41,071 nt of DNA from Nitriliruptorales bacterium (GTDB taxonomy: Bacteria > Actinomycetota > Nitriliruptoria > Euzebyales > Egibacteraceae), in the NCBI GenBank assembly GCA_007119035.1, contig SKQL01000026.1:1-41071 (forward strand). The letters run 5' to 3'. A program made the position numbers and the translations under genes. The notes under the pieces are model-generated. The model did not search any database and was not told the DNA's origin. It was given only the letters and a program-made list of their open reading frames with translations. Shown piece by piece: positions 1 through 7,911 of the stretch (position 1 is its first letter; each line of letters opens with the position of its first letter).

Positions 1-101
1 AGCCCGCTCTGCTCGGTCTCGGCGGCGTCGGTCGAAGCCGCTCGCGCGTCGACCGCCCCGCCTCGCTCCTCCTGCGAACCGTCGCCTGCTGCCCTAGCCA
101 A
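1..101 (-). CDS. Possible 5' end of an unidentified gene running off the left edge
   Basis: Reading leftward from a TTG at 101-99, this strand is open to the window edge (33 codons). A GGAGA stretch lies about seven bases before the TTG. The predicted start is Ala/Gly/Glu-rich (MARAAGDGSQEERGG...), like a hydrophilic N-terminal tail, and no domain can be recognised. It would be divergent from the sigma factor gene. Because only about 100 bases are visible and GC-rich DNA is often open by chance, this is a weak call. Confidence 0.22.
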   Translation of the reverse strand, partial: MARAAGDGSQEERGGAVDARAASTDAAETEQSG

Positions 102-488
102 GTCGGTGTCTCCGTTCGTCCTGTGCCCGATGGTTCATGGGTCCCCACCGGCTATCCAACGCATATCTCGTACCCTGTTGCTCCGGCCTAGACACGGCGC
201 CACCGTCGCGCCATGCGGCCACGGGGGCAAAAAGAATCCCCACGATCCCCGCGCGCGTCGTACTCTATGCACGGCCCTACCATAGGGATTGAGCGTCACG
301 GAGAGCAGTACCGCGCGTTTCAGGACCGAAGGATACGAGGCGCATACGCCGACCCGGTCGGCAACGGCCCGCCGCCGCTTGCGCCAGCCATGATCCATGA
401 GCAGACGGGGCTTGGCGACACCCAAGCCCGGACTGAGGAGCGGGTGCGACGGTCGGGGTCGCATACTGCAAGGAGGGTGAACGCCATC
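102..488. other. Intergenic region upstream of the sigma factor gene
   Basis: About 390 bases without a gene I can support. The sigma factor frame stays open back to an ATG at 213, but the extra 92 residues show no sigma region and are rich in Arg/Pro/Gly, so I read them as untranslated. The stretch around 260-350 is less GC-rich than its surroundings and is where a promoter would be expected. I could not fix a convincing -35/-10 pair. Confidence 0.4.
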
Positions 489-1421
489 GTGGCACAGATC
501 GTCGAGGAGATGCCGCTGCACGATCACGTGCAGCTCTACCTCCGGGAGATGGCTCGCACAGCGCTGCTCACGGCCGAGGAGGAGGTCGACCTCGCCAAGC
601 GCTACGAGGCCGGCCTCGAGGCTGAGCGCCTGCTGTGCGAGGACAAGAAGCACCCACCGCCTCGCCGCCGGCAGCTCAACCGGGTGGACCGCGACGGCAA
701 GCGGGCGAAGGAGCGCTTGGTCCAGGCCAACCTCCGGCTGGTCGTGTCGGTGGCCAAGCGCTACCAGGGCCAGGGCCTCCCGCTTCTCGACCTGATCCAG
801 GAGGGGAACCTCGGCCTGCTGCGCGCCGTCGAGAAGTTCGACTACCGCCGCGGCTACAAGTTCTCGACCTACGCGACGTGGTGGATTCGCCAGGCCGTCG
901 GCCGTGGAGTGGCGGACAAGGGCAGGACGATCAGGCTGCCCGTGCACATGATGGAGCGCGTGCGCAGGGCGCTCTCCATGCAGCGTGATCTCGCGGAGTC
1001 CCTCGGACGCGAGCCCGCGCTCGAGGAGCTTGCCGAGGAGCTGGGGGAGGACCCGGAGACGGTCGAGGAGCTCCTCACCTACGCTCGCACGCCGACGTCG
1101 CTGGAGACACCGGTCGGGGAGGACGGCGACGCGGAGCTCGGCGACTTCATCGAGGACCGCAACGCCGACGATCCCCTCGAGGTGGCGGCCAAGGGACTTG
1201 CGAGACAGGAGCTGCTCGACGTGGTCGCGGGACTGCCCGAGCGGGAGCGCGTGATCCTGGAGCTGCGCTTCGGTCTCATCGATGGCGAGGCGCGGACGCT
1301 CGACGATGTCGGCCGGTACTTCGGGCTCACACGGGAGCGGATACGGCAGCTCGAGGCCCGAGCCCTGTCCAAGCTGCGCCACCCCTCGCGGGGACGGGCC
1401 CTATCGGACACCGCGGCCTGA
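489..1421 (+). CDS. RNA polymerase sigma-70 factor, principal (RpoD/SigA-like) type
   Basis: Directs RNA polymerase to -35/-10 promoters. The 310-residue product shows region 1.2 at about 12-42, region 2 at about 73-150 (NLRLVVSVAKRY, DLIQEGNLGLLRAVEKFD, YKFSTYATWWIRQAV), region 3 at about 155-215 and region 4 at about 248-300, ending in the helix-turn-helix GLTRERIRQLEARALSKLRH. The RHPSR ending and the complete region 2 match group 1/2 factors. It lacks the long acidic region 1.1 of a large primary sigma, so it may be a HrdB/SigB-like paralogue rather than the essential one. Start: the frame opens at ATG 213, but AGGAGG at 471-476 favours GTG 489; GTG 477 lies directly against the Shine-Dalgarno. 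No anti-sigma gene is next to it. Confidence 0.9.
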   Translation: MAQIVEEMPLHDHVQLYLREMARTALLTAEEEVDLAKRYEAGLEAERLLCEDKKHPPPRRRQLNRVDRDGKRAKERLVQANLRLVVSVAKRYQGQGLPLLDLIQEGNLGLLRAVEKFDYRRGYKFSTYATWWIRQAVGRGVADKGRTIRLPVHMMERVRRALSMQRDLAESLGREPALEELAEELGEDPETVEELLTYARTPTSLETPVGEDGDAELGDFIEDRNADDPLEVAAKGLARQELLDVVAGLPERERVILELRFGLIDGEARTLDDVGRYFGLTRERIRQLEARALSKLRHPSRGRALSDTAA

Positions 1422-1519
1422 CGCGCCCCTCGAGGCCACTGCGCTCAAGGTGGTGCAACTGGCACGCATGAATCGGCAGGAAGCGGGCACGCCGGTCTTC
1501 GTTGAGGCCCTGAAGACCG

Positions 1520-2281
1520 ATGGACCTGCCGATGGGACCGGATCTACCTCGCCGGCTGGGCGCCGAGTTGGTCGGCTCGCTGTTGTTGACGTTGTTCGGT
1601 GCGGGGGCGGTCGTTGCCGCGTTGCTGCACGAGGGTGAGGTCACCTACGCGGGCTTCGGCTTCGTGGGATTGTCGTTCGCGGTGGCGATCGCGATCGCGG
1701 TGTATGCCTTCGGGCCGGTGTCGGGAGCGCACATCAACCCCACCGTCACGCTCTCGTTGGCGCTCACCGGACGCTTCTCGTGGAAGGAGGCGGGGCCCTA
1801 CGTCGTCGCTCAACTCCTTGGAGGAGTGCTGGCGGCGCTGCTGATCCTCGGGTACGTGGGCGCTGAGGCCACCGAGCTCGGCGGAGTCGGGCTGACCGAG
1901 CTCGCGGACGGCGTCGGGTACGAGCAGGGGATCGTGGCCGAGATCGTGGGGACGTACATCCTCGTGCTCGCGATCATGGCCATGGCGATCGACCCTCGCG
2001 CGGACGCCTCTTGGGGCGGGTGGGTCATCGGCTTCTCCGTGGCCGCCGCCGTGCTCGTGGTCGGCCCGGTCAGCGGTGCCTCGCTGAATCTGCAGCGCAC
2101 CCTCGGTCCCTACGTCGCCAACACCCTCGCGGGAGGCGACACCCCTTGGGCGCAGCTCCCCATCTACCTCGTCGGGCCCGTGATCGGAGGCGTCCTCGCG
2201 GTTTTGAGCTACGACTGGCTCGCGAGCCCGCCCGAGCCGGAGGAGCCGCCGCCAGGCCAGTCGCCCGGCGGTGGGGAGTAG
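1520..2281 (+). CDS. MIP-family aquaporin / glycerol facilitator with altered NPA boxes
   Basis: A membrane channel for water or small neutral solutes, 253 residues with about six hydrophobic helices and the internal two-fold repeat of the MIP family. The first half-helix motif reads SGAHINPT (N73-P74-T75) and the second SGASLNLQR (N190-L191-Q192-R193). Both Asn residues and the selectivity-filter Arg (R193) are kept, but the usual NPA tripeptides have become NPT and NLQ. The C-terminal tail is Pro/Glu-rich. An alternative ATG lies four codons downstream at 1532. The gene sits alone, and a small hairpin directly follows its stop. The family is clear from length, helices and motifs; the substrate cannot be told. 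Confidence 0.88.
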   Translation: MDLPMGPDLPRRLGAELVGSLLLTLFGAGAVVAALLHEGEVTYAGFGFVGLSFAVAIAIAVYAFGPVSGAHINPTVTLSLALTGRFSWKEAGPYVVAQLLGGVLAALLILGYVGAEATELGGVGLTELADGVGYEQGIVAEIVGTYILVLAIMAMAIDPRADASWGGWVIGFSVAAAVLVVGPVSGASLNLQRTLGPYVANTLAGGDTPWAQLPIYLVGPVIGGVLAVLSYDWLASPPEPEEPPPGQSPGGGE

Positions 2282-2284
2282 ACG

Positions 2285-2299
2285 CCAGCGTCTCGCTGG
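2285..2299 (+). terminator. Small hairpin just after the aquaporin stop
   Basis: CCAGCG-TCT-CGCTGG forms a perfect six-base-pair stem with a three-base loop, starting four bases after the aquaporin stop codon. No U-run follows, as is common in GC-rich actinobacteria, so the terminator role is inferred from position only. Confidence 0.35.
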
Positions 2300-2367
2300 G
2301 CCACCGTCCATCGCCCCGCCCGAGTCGGTCTGCCTCAGGGACATCGCTGTGAGAGGATTGGAGCGCG

Positions 2368-3294
2368 ATGTGGACAGCGGACGAGATCCCTGATCAGCGC
2401 GGCCGTGTGGCCTTGGTGACCGGGGCCAATAGCGGCTTGGGCTTCGAGATCGCCCGACAGTTCGCCCGCAAGGGCGCCCGCGTGCTGCTCGCGGCTCGCG
2501 ACCCGGTCAAGGGCGAGCACGCCCGCCACGCGATCGCTGCGGAGCTTCCCTCGGCGGAGCTCGAGACCCGGGAGCTCGACCTCGCCTCACTCGAATCGGT
2601 GCGTGCGTGTGCGGAGGGGATCGTCGCCGACCACCGACGCATCGATCTCCTCGTGAACAACGCGGGCATCATGGCCGTCCCGGAGCGGGAGACCGAGGAC
2701 GGCTTCGAGCTCCAGCTCGGTGTGAACCACCTGGGGCACTTCGTGCTGACGGCGCGGCTCCTGCCGCTGCTCGTGGCCACGCCGAGCGCGCGCATCGTGT
2801 CCGTGACGAGCGTCGCGCGCTTCGTCGGCCCGTCCGTGAGCGCGGCCAACCCCCACCTGCGTGGACGCTACGAGGCATGGCTCGCCTACGGCCGGGCCAA
2901 GCGCGCGAATCTCCACTTCGGCACGGAGCTGCAGCGACGCCTGGAGGACGCGCGGGCAGGAGCGCAGAGCCTGGTGGCGCACCCCGGGCTCTCCGCCACC
3001 GGACTGCAGGAGAGAAGCGTCGTCAACTCGGGTGGCGGGTTGAGCCAACGGTTCTTCCACGCCGCCGCGCGCTGCACCGGCATGGCGCCGGAGAGGGCAG
3101 CCCTGCCCGTGTTGCGGGCGGCCACGGACCCCTCCGCCCGACCCGGCAGGCTCTACGGTCCCCGGTGGGGCACGGTCGGGGCACCCGTCGGCAAGCCGCT
3201 GCGCACGGGACCGCGGAGCCGCAGGGCCGCGCGGGTGCTGTGGAAGGTCTCCGAACGTGAGACACGGGAGAAGGTCGCGGTGGACGTGCTCTAA
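2368..3294 (+). CDS. Short-chain dehydrogenase/reductase, retinol-dehydrogenase-like
   Basis: An NAD(P)-dependent oxidoreductase of the classical SDR family, 308 residues. The cofactor loop is TGANSGLG (18-25), the NNAG motif is at 97-100, and the catalytic set is N120, S148, Y174 and K178 (YGRAK). The sequence after the active site (HPGLSATG) and the C-terminal extension of about 60 residues resemble the WW-oxidoreductase/retinol dehydrogenase branch often annotated in actinobacteria. Substrate unknown. A GGAG lies upstream of the ATG. The stop overlaps the stop of the opposite-strand gene by four bases (CTAA). Confidence 0.88.
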   Translation: MWTADEIPDQRGRVALVTGANSGLGFEIARQFARKGARVLLAARDPVKGEHARHAIAAELPSAELETRELDLASLESVRACAEGIVADHRRIDLLVNNAGIMAVPERETEDGFELQLGVNHLGHFVLTARLLPLLVATPSARIVSVTSVARFVGPSVSAANPHLRGRYEAWLAYGRAKRANLHFGTELQRRLEDARAGAQSLVAHPGLSATGLQERSVVNSGGGLSQRFFHAAARCTGMAPERAALPVLRAATDPSARPGRLYGPRWGTVGAPVGKPLRTGPRSRRAARVLWKVSERETREKVAVDVL

Positions 3295-4301
3295 TCGGCG
3301 AGCAGCCCACGCTCGACGGCTCGGGGCAGGCCCCAGCGCCCCAGGAGAGTCAACCGCCGATCCTCGTCGAGGGCTCCCAGGCACTCCAGCAGCCGGCTCA
3401 CGATGTCGAATCCCCGCAGGAGCGTGTGCTGCTCGTTCGAGGACAGGTCCTGGGTCTCGATCTCCGGGCTCTGGGTGACGAGCTCGAGCATGGCCACCGG
3501 ATCGGCGCTCGTGCCCGGTTCGGCCCGCAACAACTCGATCGTGAGCGCGGCCCAGTCGCCGGGCTCGAGCGCGGTCCAGGCGGCTTCCTCGTCGGCACTG
3601 ACGGGTAGGTCCTCGCTGGGGTTCACCACCCCGGACGCGGCCTCGACCCACAGGGTCTCGTCGTCGTCGGGGAGGTCGTCGGTGCCGAGATCGGCGGCGG
3701 ACAGCAGCGCCCCGTAGGGCCACCCCCGGTCGTCCGAGTGCTCCCGCAGGCGGTTGGCCACCGTCGCGAGCGCATCGCGGTCGACGTCTGCGCCGGGACG
3801 TTCGCCGAGCGCCTCGACCACTACCGCCCATGCCTCAGGGCCGCCCCATCCTGCGTCGTCGCCCTCGTCCTCGGCGAGTCGCCAATACTGGTCGGGAACG
3901 GTGCCCCAGCCGAAGACGGGGACCGGCGTGTCCGGCTCCTCCCCGTACTCCTCCGAGGGGTCCACCGCCAGCGCGTCCACGCTGCATGTGTGATGCCACG
4001 CCTCGTTGAGGTCGAACGTGTAGGTGAAGACCTCGCCCACACGCAGCCCGGCCTCGCCGAGGGTGACGTCGTCGCTGTCCTCGCTGCCCGGGTCGTCGCC
4101 GTTGGTGGCGAGGACGCGCCCGTCCACCACGAACTCATGGGACGGTGACAGGTCCCAGCGCGCGAAGGCCACGTCGATGCTCTCCGCCAGATCCGCGAAC
4201 GTGTGGTCCGCGTGCGCGAGCATTATGCGCCCCGGTGGGTCGTCGAGATCGGTGTCCGCGGTCCCGTTCAACAGGACACGGATCGTCAGCCAGTCGCTCA
4301 C
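3291..4301 (-). CDS. Plasmid pRiA4b ORF-3-like family protein
   Basis: 336 residues. The N-terminal part contains the hallmarks of the pRiA4b ORF-3-like family: HTFADLAESIDVAFARWD, a HEFVVDGR strand, then LGEAGLRVGEVFTYTFDLNEAWHHT. The rest is acidic and ends in a helical segment (LLECLGALDEDRRLTLLGRWG). The function of the family is unknown; it turns up on plasmids and in mobile contexts, but nothing here looks mobile. The frame extends upstream to a TTG at 4367, but no Shine-Dalgarno precedes it. GTG 4301 places the first predicted strand (LTIRVLLNG) close to the N-terminus, so I prefer it. Divergent from the Nudix gene, convergent with the SDR gene. Confidence 0.75.
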   Translation of the reverse strand: MSDWLTIRVLLNGTADTDLDDPPGRIMLAHADHTFADLAESIDVAFARWDLSPSHEFVVDGRVLATNGDDPGSEDSDDVTLGEAGLRVGEVFTYTFDLNEAWHHTCSVDALAVDPSEEYGEEPDTPVPVFGWGTVPDQYWRLAEDEGDDAGWGGPEAWAVVVEALGERPGADVDRDALATVANRLREHSDDRGWPYGALLSAADLGTDDLPDDDETLWVEAASGVVNPSEDLPVSADEEAAWTALEPGDWAALTIELLRAEPGTSADPVAMLELVTQSPEIETQDLSSNEQHTLLRGFDIVSRLLECLGALDEDRRLTLLGRWGLPRAVERGLLAD

Positions 4302-4430
4302 CCTCTGGTCCCATCTCGTCGCACGATCGGACGGCGAACCGTACCGCCAGGCCCCGAACCGTGCCAATGGGGTTCATCGCACGGCGAAGAGCCGTTATCG
4401 TCAATCAGGAGCGAGCGAGAGGGGGCCCTG

Positions 4431-4892
4431 ATGGGAATGACGATACGTGCCGCTGGTGCGGTGCTGTGGCGTGAGCACGACGGCAGGGACGAGGTCGGCC
4501 TCGTGCACCGCCCCAAGTACGACGACTGGTCGCTGCCCAAGGGCAAGCTCGACGACGGCGAGACCGACCTCGAGGCCGCGGTGCGCGAAGTCACCGAGGA
4601 GACCGGTCATGACGTGGAGGTCGGCCCGGGGCTCGGGGAGATCCGCTACTGCATCGACCGGGACGGCGTCCTCGTGGAGAAGACGGTGTGCTACTGGGCG
4701 ATGCGTGCCACCGACGGCGCGTTTCACGGTGGCCGGGAGGTGGACGAGCTCCGCTGGTGCGCGCCCGATGACGCCCTGGCGGCGGTCACGTACGAGCAGG
4801 ACCGCGAGGTCCTGCGCCGGTTCCTCGAGCGGCAGGGCGATAGCGGGACGCCCGCTGGGCCTGCCGCATTGGCGTGGCATCCTGGCAGCTGA
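4431..4892 (+). CDS. Nudix hydrolase (MutT-like)
   Basis: Hydrolyses a nucleoside diphosphate linked to another group, X. The 153-residue protein has a complete Nudix box: G38, E44, R52-E53, E56-E57 and G59 fit the GX5EX7REUXEEXGU pattern. It starts IRAAGAVLWR and carries the SLPKGKLDDGET turn seen in the MutT1/Ap4A-hydrolase branch of actinobacteria, but lacks the C-terminal histidine-phosphatase domain of mycobacterial MutT1. Substrate (8-oxo-dGTP, diadenosine polyphosphate or other) cannot be decided. The frame is open further upstream to 4203, but the homology begins at ATG 4431. Confidence 0.88.
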   Translation: MGMTIRAAGAVLWREHDGRDEVGLVHRPKYDDWSLPKGKLDDGETDLEAAVREVTEETGHDVEVGPGLGEIRYCIDRDGVLVEKTVCYWAMRATDGAFHGGREVDELRWCAPDDALAAVTYEQDREVLRRFLERQGDSGTPAGPAALAWHPGS

Positions 4893-4919
4893 AGTCCCTA
4901 TCGCCTCCGAGGTCGTTCG

Positions 4920-5990
4920 ATGCGGGTACCACTGCTGCTGCGCGCAGGCTTCGTCACGCTCGCCGCATCCGTCCTCGTGCCCGTGCTCGCGATGCCGGCC
5001 GCGGCCCACGGTCGGGGCAGTGACGCCACCAACTGGGACAGCCGTGTGACGGAAACGCCCGGTATACCGGGCGTTTCGTGGGAGGTCCACGGCGGCGACG
5101 AGCTTCTCGAGCTGGTGAGCGTCGAGCAGGAGGTGACGGTCCTCGGCTACTCGGGCGAGCCGTATGTCCGGGTGGGGCCGACAGGGGTGCACGAGAACAC
5201 GAGCTCGCCGGCGACCTACCTCAACGAGGACCGCTACCGCACCGATCTCCCTCCCGGGGCCAGCGCGGATCCCGACGCGGACCCCTCCTGGGAGCGGGTC
5301 TCGGACGGCCCGTCGTACGCGTGGCACGACCACCGCGTCCACATGATGTCGACCGCGCTTCCGCGAGAGGTCGAGGCCGACCCGGGCACATCACGGTTGG
5401 TCCAGGAGTGGTCGGTGCCCGTCGTGCCCTCGGAAGGCTCCGAGACGGTGGTGCGCGGGGAGCTGCACTGGGTGCCGGGGCCGTCGCCGTGGCCCTGGCT
5501 GGCGCTCGGCATCGTCGCCGTCCTGCCGGCCCTGCTCGGCGTGGTCAGGCGCGATTCGTCAGCCGAGGCCCTCGCCCGTCCCGCGGCCGTCGTGCTCGGG
5601 TCCGTAGCCCTGCTCAACCTCAGCCATGTCATCGATGACATCGCCGCCATGCCGCTGCCGCTCTCCACGATCGTGCTGTCGGTCTCCCAGACCCTGCTCT
5701 TCCTACTGATAGGCGCGCTGGGAGCGGTGAAGGCGTGGCATGGTGGAGACGGCGCCTTCACGGCACTGGCGGTGGGCTCGGCGGCCGTCCTCGTCGGGCA
5801 GGGCGTCCTGTATCTGTCCGTGCTTTCCGCCTCGCAGCTCACCACGGTCTTCCCCCATGGGGTGGGGCGCTTCATCGTCGCGGCCAGCATGGCCCAGGCC
5901 CTCACCGTCGGCCCTGTCGCCGTCCTGGGTACCCGACGGATGGTCCCCGATGAGGAGGCCGCCGACATCGCCCATGCCGCGAGTGCGTGA
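4920..5990 (+). CDS. Exported polytopic membrane protein of unknown function
   Basis: 356 residues with a signal peptide (MRVPLLLRAG... ending in MPAAAHG, cleavage near residue 29). An extracellular domain of about 155 residues follows, with the phrases LLELVSVEQEVTVLGYSGEPYVRV, STSSPATYLN-like NTSSPATYLNEDRY and SYAWHDHRVHMM. Five hydrophobic helices follow between about 190 and 340. The His/Trp/Asp-rich WHDHRVH segment could bind a metal, but that is a guess. I have seen similar layouts in actinobacteria without an assigned role. The stop is directly adjacent to that of the convergent LiaF-like gene. A perfect 26-bp palindrome lies within codons 45-53. Confidence 0.7.
   Translation: MRVPLLLRAGFVTLAASVLVPVLAMPAAAHGRGSDATNWDSRVTETPGIPGVSWEVHGGDELLELVSVEQEVTVLGYSGEPYVRVGPTGVHENTSSPATYLNEDRYRTDLPPGASADPDADPSWERVSDGPSYAWHDHRVHMMSTALPREVEADPGTSRLVQEWSVPVVPSEGSETVVRGELHWVPGPSPWPWLALGIVAVLPALLGVVRRDSSAEALARPAAVVLGSVALLNLSHVIDDIAAMPLPLSTIVLSVSQTLLFLLIGALGAVKAWHGGDGAFTALAVGSAAVLVGQGVLYLSVLSASQLTTVFPHGVGRFIVAASMAQALTVGPVAVLGTRRMVPDEEAADIAHAASA
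5052..5077. repeat. Perfect 26-bp palindrome inside a coding sequence
   Basis: The arm GAAACGCCCGGTA is followed immediately by its exact reverse complement, with no spacer. It encodes ETPGIPGVS, just after the signal peptide region of the membrane protein, and uses an ATA isoleucine codon, which is rare in this DNA. It could form a strong hairpin in mRNA or bind a dimeric protein. Confidence 0.85.
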
Positions 5991-6869
5991 TCAGCGACGG
6001 ACGACGGACACCGAGCCGATCCCTGTCTCGATCGTCACATCGAGGCGCTCCTCGGCATCGTCCCACCCGCTGGTGGTGTACACGTCGCCGTCGCGGCGGA
6101 ATACCCCGTCCACGGAGGTGGTGCCGACACTCGTGTCGACCGCCACCCGGGCGGGGATGTCCTCGGGGATGTGGACGACCACCTCTCCGACCCCGCCGTC
6201 GATGCGTACCCGGGGGCGCCCGTGGCGGGGCAGGTACGCGACGGTGCGCCCCACACCCACGTCGATGCGCGCCTCCTCGATGAGGAGGTCACGCAGGTCG
6301 AGCTGCGCCTCGCCCACGCCGCTCGAGACCCGGACGTGCAGGGGCGCCTCATCGGTGAGGCGGAGGTCCCACGGCGCCACCCGGTTGGGGTTGACCCCCA
6401 GCCGGAACCACCGTCCCTCGGCCGCTACGCGAACCTGGGCGGCACCCTCCTGCTCCGCGCTGTCCGCCACGAGCCGCTGACCACGGGACAGCCCGACCGT
6501 TCCGGTCACCACCTCGTCCTCTGCCGCGCCGGAGGCGACGGCGAGGCGACCCGCCCCGACCTCGAGGTCGATGTCCGCGCGCTCCATGTTCTCGGGTTGG
6601 GGGACCTGCACCTCCGCGCTGCGGCCCCGGGCGGGTAGCTCTCGCTGGTCGATGGTCACGCCTCCGACGATCAGGGCGACGAGCACGATCCCCGTCAGGC
6701 TCGCCCGGGCCATCCGGGCCTCGCCGGGGAGGAGGAGGCCCAGCCCCAACGCGATCATCCCCACAGGCCACAGGGTGAGCATGCCGAGCCAGACCCCGCT
6801 GCTCACGATGTCGAGATTGGTGAGCAGGAGCAGAATCCCGGCCGCGATGAGTACGAGCGCGCCGATCAT
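5991..6869 (-). CDS. LiaF-like membrane protein with beta-helical C-terminal domain
   Basis: 292 residues. Three hydrophobic segments occupy about residues 1-75, in the style of LiaI/LiaF transmembrane regions (GALVLIAAGILLLLTNL, TLWPVGMIALGLGLLL). The remaining 215 residues are a repetitive beta-rich domain with recurring Gly/Val/Asp strands (DLEVGAGRLAVASG, RVSSGVGEAQLDL, RIDGGVGEVVVHIPEDIPARVAVDTSVGTTSVDG). This matches the toast-rack/LiaF C-terminal fold. Family members such as LiaF of Bacillus regulate envelope-stress sensor kinases, but no kinase or response regulator is adjacent here, so a regulatory role is only a possibility. Confidence 0.72.
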   Translation of the reverse strand: MIGALVLIAAGILLLLTNLDIVSSGVWLGMLTLWPVGMIALGLGLLLPGEARMARASLTGIVLVALIVGGVTIDQRELPARGRSAEVQVPQPENMERADIDLEVGAGRLAVASGAAEDEVVTGTVGLSRGQRLVADSAEQEGAAQVRVAAEGRWFRLGVNPNRVAPWDLRLTDEAPLHVRVSSGVGEAQLDLRDLLIEEARIDVGVGRTVAYLPRHGRPRVRIDGGVGEVVVHIPEDIPARVAVDTSVGTTSVDGVFRRDGDVYTTSGWDDAEERLDVTIETGIGSVSVVRR

Positions 6870-6905
6870 AGATGCACCATAGCGGCAGGAGGGGCGATAC
6901 CGCCC

Positions 6906-7319
6906 TCACCGATCCAAGTCGGGCGTCGAACGGGGATCGCTGCGCAGGGGATGCTCAGCGGGCACCTCCACCAGAACGAGCTCGAGCCCGTCGGGATCGG
7001 CGATGGAAGCCTCGATCAGCCCCCACGGCTTGAGCTCGGGTGTGCTCGCCGCGGTGGCCCCCCGCGCCATCACCTGTCCGAAGGCCTCGCGCGCATCGGC
7101 CACCCGCAACCACAGGCGCATGCCCGTAGGCGGAGGGCCGGGATTGTCCGACTCGGTGAGCTCGAGCTCCGCGCCACCCAGGAAGAACACCACGCCACGG
7201 TGACCGGGGCTGCCGAATTCGCGTGACCGGACGAGCCCGAGCACGTCCTCGTAGAAGGCCAGCGTGGATGGGAAGTCGGCGGGCTGCAGGAGCAGCCGGG
7301 AGCTGAGGACGTGGACCAC
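6906..7319 (-). CDS. VOC-superfamily protein (glyoxalase/bleomycin-resistance fold)
   Basis: A 137-residue single-domain VOC protein. LLLQPADFPSTLAFYEDVLGL opens the first beta-alpha-beta module, GVVFFLGGAELELTE its last strands, and ASIADPDGLELVLVEVP closes the second module. Members are metal-dependent dioxygenases, isomerases or drug-binding proteins; nothing decides between these. Start choice: GTG 7319 follows the upstream acetyltransferase stop by 11 bases and has GGAG at a good distance. The longer version would overlap that gene by 49 bases. The two are probably one transcript. Confidence 0.8.
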   Translation of the reverse strand: MVHVLSSRLLLQPADFPSTLAFYEDVLGLVRSREFGSPGHRGVVFFLGGAELELTESDNPGPPPTGMRLWLRVADAREAFGQVMARGATAASTPELKPWGLIEASIADPDGLELVLVEVPAEHPLRSDPRSTPDLDR

Positions 7320-7330
7320 GCTCTTCTCCG

Positions 7331-7846
7331 CTACACGATGTCGGATTTCAGCAGGTCCATCAGCAGGCAGTCCTGCCACTCACCCACCGCGTTTCGCTCG
7401 TACTGGCGCATGACCCCGACATCGCGGAAGCCGACGCGGCGGTACGTGCGGATCGCCTTCTCGTTATCCGCTGCCGGATCGATCGCCAGTCGATGATGAC
7501 CACGGTCGTGGATCAGGTGCCGGACGAGTGTCCGGACGGCGTCCGTCCCGAGCCCCTTACCGTGCCAGTCGGGATGGAGGAAGACATCGATCGAGGCATG
7601 GCGATAGTCGGGCGCGGGCTCCTCCACGTACTGGATCGATCCCACGACCGCGTCGTCGGCAGCCCTGATCGTGAACACCGTGGTGTCCTGGGACTTGAAC
7701 AGGTCCCGTTGGACGCGCTCCGCGTCGTAATGGGGCCACCAGCGGGAGACCTCCGGCTCCGCGAGAATCGTCGCCAACTCATCGACGTCCTCGTGACGCA
7801 CCGGGCGGAGCGTCACCTGGGTTCCGTGAAGGACTGGGATCGTCAT
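7331..7846 (-). CDS. GNAT acetyltransferase, aminoglycoside 6'-N-acetyltransferase-like
   Basis: A 171-residue GNAT enzyme that transfers acetyl from acetyl-CoA. The order LRPVRHEDVDELATIL, VSRWWPHYD, VVGSIQYVEEPAPDYRHASIDVFL, GKGLGTDAVRTLVRHL (acetyl-CoA loop), HHRLAIDPAADNEKAIRTYRRVGF and GEWQDCLLMDLL matches the AAC(6')-I-like subgroup. Whether it acts on aminoglycosides cannot be told. Start ATG 7846 has a strong GGAGGGAG Shine-Dalgarno; the open frame upstream to 7909 is not needed. First gene of the pair with the VOC protein, divergent from the HAD gene. Confidence 0.82.
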   Translation of the reverse strand: MTIPVLHGTQVTLRPVRHEDVDELATILAEPEVSRWWPHYDAERVQRDLFKSQDTTVFTIRAADDAVVGSIQYVEEPAPDYRHASIDVFLHPDWHGKGLGTDAVRTLVRHLIHDRGHHRLAIDPAADNEKAIRTYRRVGFRDVGVMRQYERNAVGEWQDCLLMDLLKSDIV

Positions 7847-7911
7847 ATCTCCCTCCGTACCCTTCCATGGTGCCAGAGACCGACTGAGTCTGGGCATGGA
7901 AGGGTGCACAT

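Noticed and set aside
135-1382. A 415-codon minus-strand frame opposite the sigma factor
   Set aside because: The sigma-70 motifs on the plus strand are decisive; the antisense product shows no family features.
2587-3831. A 414-codon minus-strand frame spanning the SDR gene and part of the pRiA4b-like gene
   Set aside because: Arg/Gly/Pro-rich translation that crosses two better-supported genes.
3291-4301. pRiA4b ORF-3-like gene as a sign of a mobile element
   Set aside because: No transposase, terminal repeats or composition shift flank it; the family also occurs as an ordinary chromosomal gene.
7331-7846. AAC(6')-like gene as an acquired resistance gene
   Set aside because: Composition matches neighbours and no mobile element is near; substrate cannot be inferred from family resemblance.
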